Shown: one piece after another, positions 49,269-52,203 of the stretch
Position numbering within the stretch: position 1 is the first letter of the stretch
Layout: every line of letters begins with the position of its first letter
NCBI GenBank assembly: GCA_902464965.1
Contig: CABQLI010000005.1
Coordinates: 1-52,203 of the forward strand
Reading direction: 5' to 3'
Source: an uncultured Collinsella sp.
GTDB taxonomy: Bacteria; Actinomycetota; Coriobacteriia; Coriobacteriales; Coriobacteriaceae
DNA length: 52,203 nucleotides
The notes under the pieces: generated by a model
What the model was told of the DNA's origin: nothing
What the model saw: the letters and a program-made list of their open reading frames with translations, nothing else
Databases searched by the model: none
Made by a program: the position numbers and the translations under genes

Positions 49269-50105
49269 ATGGCAACTATCGAAGAGCTTGAGTCCCTGCG
49301 TTGGGACCTTCGCCGCGATTGCGTCGATATCATCATGGCTGGCGCCGGCGGCCACATCGGCGGCGACATGTCGGTGATCGACGCCCTCATGACCCTCTAT
49401 GCTAACCACCTCAACATTTCGCCCGAGACCGTCGACGATCCCAACCGCGACCGCTTCGTGCTTTCCAAGGGCCACGCCATGGAAGCCTACTACGCGGTGC
49501 TCTGCCACGAGGGCTATCTTGACCTCGACGACGTCAAGGCCCGCTTCTCCAAGTTCGGCAGCCCCTACATCGGCCACCCCAACAACAAGCTCAAGGGCAT
49601 CGAAATGAACTCGGGCTCGCTGGGTCACGGCCTGCCCGTGGCCGTGGGCATGGCGCTCGCCGGCAAGATGGGCGGCCGCGACTACCGCGTCTACACCATC
49701 ATGGGCGACGGCGAGCTTGCCGAGGGCTCGGTCTGGGAGGGCGCCATGAGCGGCGGAAACTACCAGCTCGATAACCTGTGCGCGCTCGTGGACCGCAACC
49801 GCCTGCAGATCAGCGGCAGCACCGAGGACGTTATGAAGCAGGACAGCCAGGAAGAGCGCTGGGCTGCCTTCGGTTGGAACGTGCTGTCCATCCCGGGCAA
49901 CGACGTCCAGGCTATTGACGCTGCGCTGACGCTTGCTGCCGAGACCAAGGGTAAGCCAACGGTCATCATCCTCAACACGGTGAAGGGCTACGGCTCGTCC
50001 GTCATGGAGGACAAGGCCAGCTGGCACCATCACCTGCCCAACGATGAGGAATATGCCCAGATCATCGCCGATTTCGCTGCCCATAAGGAGGCCATCAATG
50101 GCTAA
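49269..50105 (+). CDS. Transketolase, N-terminal subunit
   Basis: The 278-residue protein is the thiamine-diphosphate-binding half of a split transketolase. Visible are AGAGGHIGGDMSVIDAL, VLSKGHAMEAYYAVL, GSLGHGLPVAVGMALAGK and the ThDP motif GDGELAEGSVWEGAMSGGNYQLDNL. In such organisms transketolase is made as two proteins that assemble as a tetramer. Its end overlaps the start of the second half by eight bases, so production is coupled. It feeds pentose phosphates into glycolytic intermediates. Confidence 0.93.
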   Translation: MATIEELESLRWDLRRDCVDIIMAGAGGHIGGDMSVIDALMTLYANHLNISPETVDDPNRDRFVLSKGHAMEAYYAVLCHEGYLDLDDVKARFSKFGSPYIGHPNNKLKGIEMNSGSLGHGLPVAVGMALAGKMGGRDYRVYTIMGDGELAEGSVWEGAMSGGNYQLDNLCALVDRNRLQISGSTEDVMKQDSQEERWAAFGWNVLSIPGNDVQAIDAALTLAAETKGKPTVIILNTVKGYGSSVMEDKASWHHHLPNDEEYAQIIADFAAHKEAING

Positions 50106-51039
50106 CAAGATCGCCAATCGCAAGGTTATCTGCGACACGCTGCTCGAGGCCGCGAAGACCGATAAAGACCTCGTCGTCCTGTGCTCCGACTCCCGCGGCT
50201 CCGCGTCGCTCACGCCGTTCTTTGATCAGTATCCCCAGCAGTCCGTCGAGGTCGGCATTGCCGAGCAGGACCTGGTGAGCATCGCTGCCGGCATGGCTTC
50301 GTGCGGCAAGAAGACCTGGGCCGCTTCGCCGGCGTCCTTTGTGACCACGCGCTCGTATGAGCAGTGCAAGGTCGACGTCTCGTACTCCAACACCAACGTC
50401 AAGCTCATCGGCATCTCGGGCGGCGTGTCCTACGGTGCCTTAGGCATGAGCCACCACTCCGCGCAGGATATCGCCGCCATGAGCGCGATTCCCAACATGC
50501 GCGTGTATCTGCCGAGCGATCGCTTCCAGACCGCCGAGCTCGTGCGCGCCCTGGTCGCCGATAACAAGCCGGCCTACATCCGCGTGGGTCGCAATCCGGT
50601 CGAGGACGTGTACACCGAGGACGAGTGCCCGTTCCAGATGGACTGTGCCACCTGGGTGCGTCGCGGCACCGATGTGACGCTCGTCGCCACCGGCGAGATG
50701 GTCCGCCATGCCGTGGACGCCGCCGACCTGCTGGCCGAGCAGGGCATCTCGGCAACGGTGCTCGACATGTATTGTGTCAAGCCGCTCGACGCCGAGGCCG
50801 TGATCGAGGCCGCCGGCGCCACGCGCGCCGTCGTGACCGTCGAGGAGCATAGCCCCTTCGGCGGCCTGGGCTCTATGGTCGCGCAGGTGGTGGGCGAGCA
50901 TTGCCCGCGTCCGGTCAAGTGCCTCTCCCTGCCCGATGCGCCGGTCATCACCGGCACGAGCCCCGAGGTCTTTGCGCACTACGGCCTTACCGGCGAGGGC
51001 ATCGCCAAGACCGTCGCCGAATTCCTGCCCGCAGAGTAA
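50098..51039 (+). CDS. Transketolase, C-terminal subunit
   Basis: The 313-residue protein is the pyrimidine-binding and C-terminal part of split transketolase: SVEVGIAEQDLVSIAAGMASCGK with the glutamate that activates ThDP, GISGGVSYGALGMSHHSAQDIAAMS, RVGRNPVEDVY and the C-terminal VEEHSPFGGLGSMVAQV. The start chosen (ANKIANRKV) has AAGGAGG six bases upstream; the longer open frame upstream overlaps the first subunit and is spurious. It completes the enzyme encoded by the previous gene. Confidence 0.93.
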   Translation: MANKIANRKVICDTLLEAAKTDKDLVVLCSDSRGSASLTPFFDQYPQQSVEVGIAEQDLVSIAAGMASCGKKTWAASPASFVTTRSYEQCKVDVSYSNTNVKLIGISGGVSYGALGMSHHSAQDIAAMSAIPNMRVYLPSDRFQTAELVRALVADNKPAYIRVGRNPVEDVYTEDECPFQMDCATWVRRGTDVTLVATGEMVRHAVDAADLLAEQGISATVLDMYCVKPLDAEAVIEAAGATRAVVTVEEHSPFGGLGSMVAQVVGEHCPRPVKCLSLPDAPVITGTSPEVFAHYGLTGEGIAKTVAEFLPAE

Positions 51040-51042
51040 CTG

Positions 51043-51077
51043 GAATGTGACAAAGGGACCGTCCCTTTGTCACATTC
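51043..51077. repeat. Perfect 35-bp palindrome between transketolase and kinase genes
   Basis: Arms GAATGTGACAAAGGGAC and GTCCCTTTGTCACATTC are perfect over 17 bp around a single C. It begins three bases after the transketolase stop and ends 18 bp before the kinase start, so it may lie inside the operon. There is no T-run. Confidence 0.85.
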
Positions 51078-51095
51078 GTTTTGAAAGGGGTGGCC

Positions 51096-52203
51096 ATGGG
51101 CCGCTACATCATCGGAATCGATCAATCCACGCAGGGCACCAAGGCACTGCTGGTAGACGAGGGCGGCCATTTGATTCATCGTGCCGACCGCTCGCATCGC
51201 CAGATTGTCAACGAGGCCGGCTGGGTGAGCCATGATCCGGCCGAGATTGCCGCCAATGTGTTGGCCGTGGCGCGTGCCGTGGTGGAGGAGACCGGGGTCG
51301 ACCCTGCCGACGTCGCCGGCATCGGCATCTCCAACCAACGCGAGACCACCGTTGCCTGGAATCGCGCGACGGGCGAGCCGCTGTGCGACGCCGTGGTGTG
51401 GCAGTGCGCTCGCGCCCGCGAGCTGTGCGACAAGCTGGCCGCGCGCGAGGGTGTGGCCGAGCTGGTGCGTGACACGACGGGCTTGGTACTCTCGCCCTAC
51501 TACCCGGCGGGCAAGATGGCCTGGATCCTCGCGAACGTTCCCGCTGCTGCCGAGGCTGCCGCAGCGGGCGAGCTGTGTCTGGGCACCATCGATGCCTGGG
51601 TGGTCTGGGCGCTCACGGGCGGCGCGGAGTTCCGCTGCGACTGGTCTAACGCCAGCCGCACACAGCTCTTTGACCTGCGCCGTGGCTGCTGGAGTGAGCC
51701 GGTGTGCGGGGCCTTTGGCGTCGACGTGGCCTGCCTGCCACGGGTGACCGATTCCGATGGCCTGTTCGGCATGACGGACCTGGGCGGCTTTTTGCCGGCA
51801 CCCGTGCCCATTCACGGCGTGCTCGGCGACAGCCACGCGGCCTTGTTTGCCCAGGGCTGCCACAGTCGCGGCATGGCCAAGGCGACCTATGGTACCGGTA
51901 GCTCGGTCATGATGAATGTCGGCGACGGGTTCGTTGCCAGCTCGCACGGGCTTTCGAGCTCGCTCGCATGGCGTATGAACGGCGCGACCGAGTACGTGCT
52001 CGAGGGCAACGTGAGCTACGCCGGCGCCGTCAAGACGTGGCTGCGCGATGATCTGGAACTCATCAATAACCCCGAGGAGGTTACCGATCTGTGCTATGCC
52101 GCCAATCCGGCGAGCCGCGTTTACTTTGTGCCGGCGTTTACCGGCTTGGGCGCGCCGCACTGGGCGAGCGACGCCGAGGGCTGCGTCTTTGGCATGACGC
52201 GCA
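51096..52203 (+). CDS. FGGY-family carbohydrate kinase (partial, 3' end outside window)
   Basis: The frame stays open to the window end (369 codons seen). FGGY-kinase features are the phosphate-1 motif GIDQSTQGTKALLVD, GIGISNQRETTVAW, the sugar-binding LGDSHAALFAQGC, the adenosine/phosphate-2 region ATYGTGSSVMMNVG, and PAFTGLGAPHW. The first motif is nearer to xylulokinase/ribulokinase types, while GDSHAALFAQ...YGTG resembles glycerol kinase, so the substrate is open. Position behind a sugar isomerase and transketolase suggests a ketopentose or similar. The ATG is preceded by AAAGGGG. The C-terminal part is missing. Confidence 0.88.
   Translation, partial: MGRYIIGIDQSTQGTKALLVDEGGHLIHRADRSHRQIVNEAGWVSHDPAEIAANVLAVARAVVEETGVDPADVAGIGISNQRETTVAWNRATGEPLCDAVVWQCARARELCDKLAAREGVAELVRDTTGLVLSPYYPAGKMAWILANVPAAAEAAAAGELCLGTIDAWVVWALTGGAEFRCDWSNASRTQLFDLRRGCWSEPVCGAFGVDVACLPRVTDSDGLFGMTDLGGFLPAPVPIHGVLGDSHAALFAQGCHSRGMAKATYGTGSSVMMNVGDGFVASSHGLSSSLAWRMNGATEYVLEGNVSYAGAVKTWLRDDLELINNPEEVTDLCYAANPASRVYFVPAFTGLGAPHWASDAEGCVFGMTR

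Overview
The window looks like a chromosomal segment of a high-GC, anaerobic, Gram-positive gut actinobacterium of the Coriobacteriia, most probably Collinsella or a close relative. This is inference from protein character (Ech-type hydrogenase, LPxTG pilin-like adhesin, Nramp-related transporter, split transketolase); no database search was possible. There is no rRNA, CRISPR array, prophage or complete insertion sequence. One tRNA gene (initiator tRNA-Met) is present.

Layout. 1-4.4 kb: the end of a fused folate gene (folP-folK), a degenerate biotin-ligase-like gene, an AT-richer DUF4143 ATPase gene bracketed by three copies of a 41-bp palindrome, type III pantothenate kinase (coaX, minus strand) and tRNA-fMet. 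4.4-7.6 kb: two tandem palindromes, a divergent old-yellow-enzyme/flavin reductase, and a small two-unit helix-turn-helix protein. 7.7-13.4 kb: a compact operon for a membrane-bound Ech-type [NiFe] hydrogenase, in which the echA (antiporter-like) and echB (NuoH-like) parts are one 960-residue protein, followed by echC, D, E and F. 13.4-21 kb: a 2098-residue LPTTG surface protein with a VWA domain and ten pilin-type isopeptide domains. It sits between long palindromic elements arranged in mirror order (A, B, gene, B, A) and has five TGTCTCA/TGAGACA boxes upstream. 21-26.3 kb: a two-component system (minus strand) divergent from a three-gene ABC-2 export operon. 26.4-29.8 kb: a MacB/FtsX-type ABC ATPase-permease pair. 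29.9-34.6 kb: a DUF362 ferredoxin-like protein, an alpha/beta hydrolase, a hemolysin III family protein and a CNNM/HlyC-type protein with CBS domains. 34.6-38.2 kb: a protein resembling the cyanophycin-synthetase N-terminal domain, YtxH and PRC-barrel proteins, and a polysaccharide-deacetylase fold whose metal ligands are mostly replaced. 38.3-41.7 kb: a two-gene metal-transport locus behind a structured 5' leader: an MgtE-like protein with a non-standard membrane domain, and an Nramp-related transporter lacking the canonical metal-binding motifs. 42-44.2 kb: an OatA-like acyltransferase. 44.4-52.2 kb: ribokinase, nucleoside hydrolase, a LacI-type regulator, then a sugar isomerase, both transketolase halves and an FGGY kinase (cut by the window end), which reads as a pentose/nucleoside-ribose catabolic region with repeated TGTTTA operator-like hexamers.

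The most unusual material is non-coding: at least five families of palindromic intergenic elements (the 41-bp CTATTCCTC family, the tandem TCTCGATCTGTAAC pair, the large adhesin-flanking elements, the GTGGACAAAAA element, and short TAGTCATT/GTCCCTTTG palindromes), plus a candidate regulatory RNA before the metal-transport genes.
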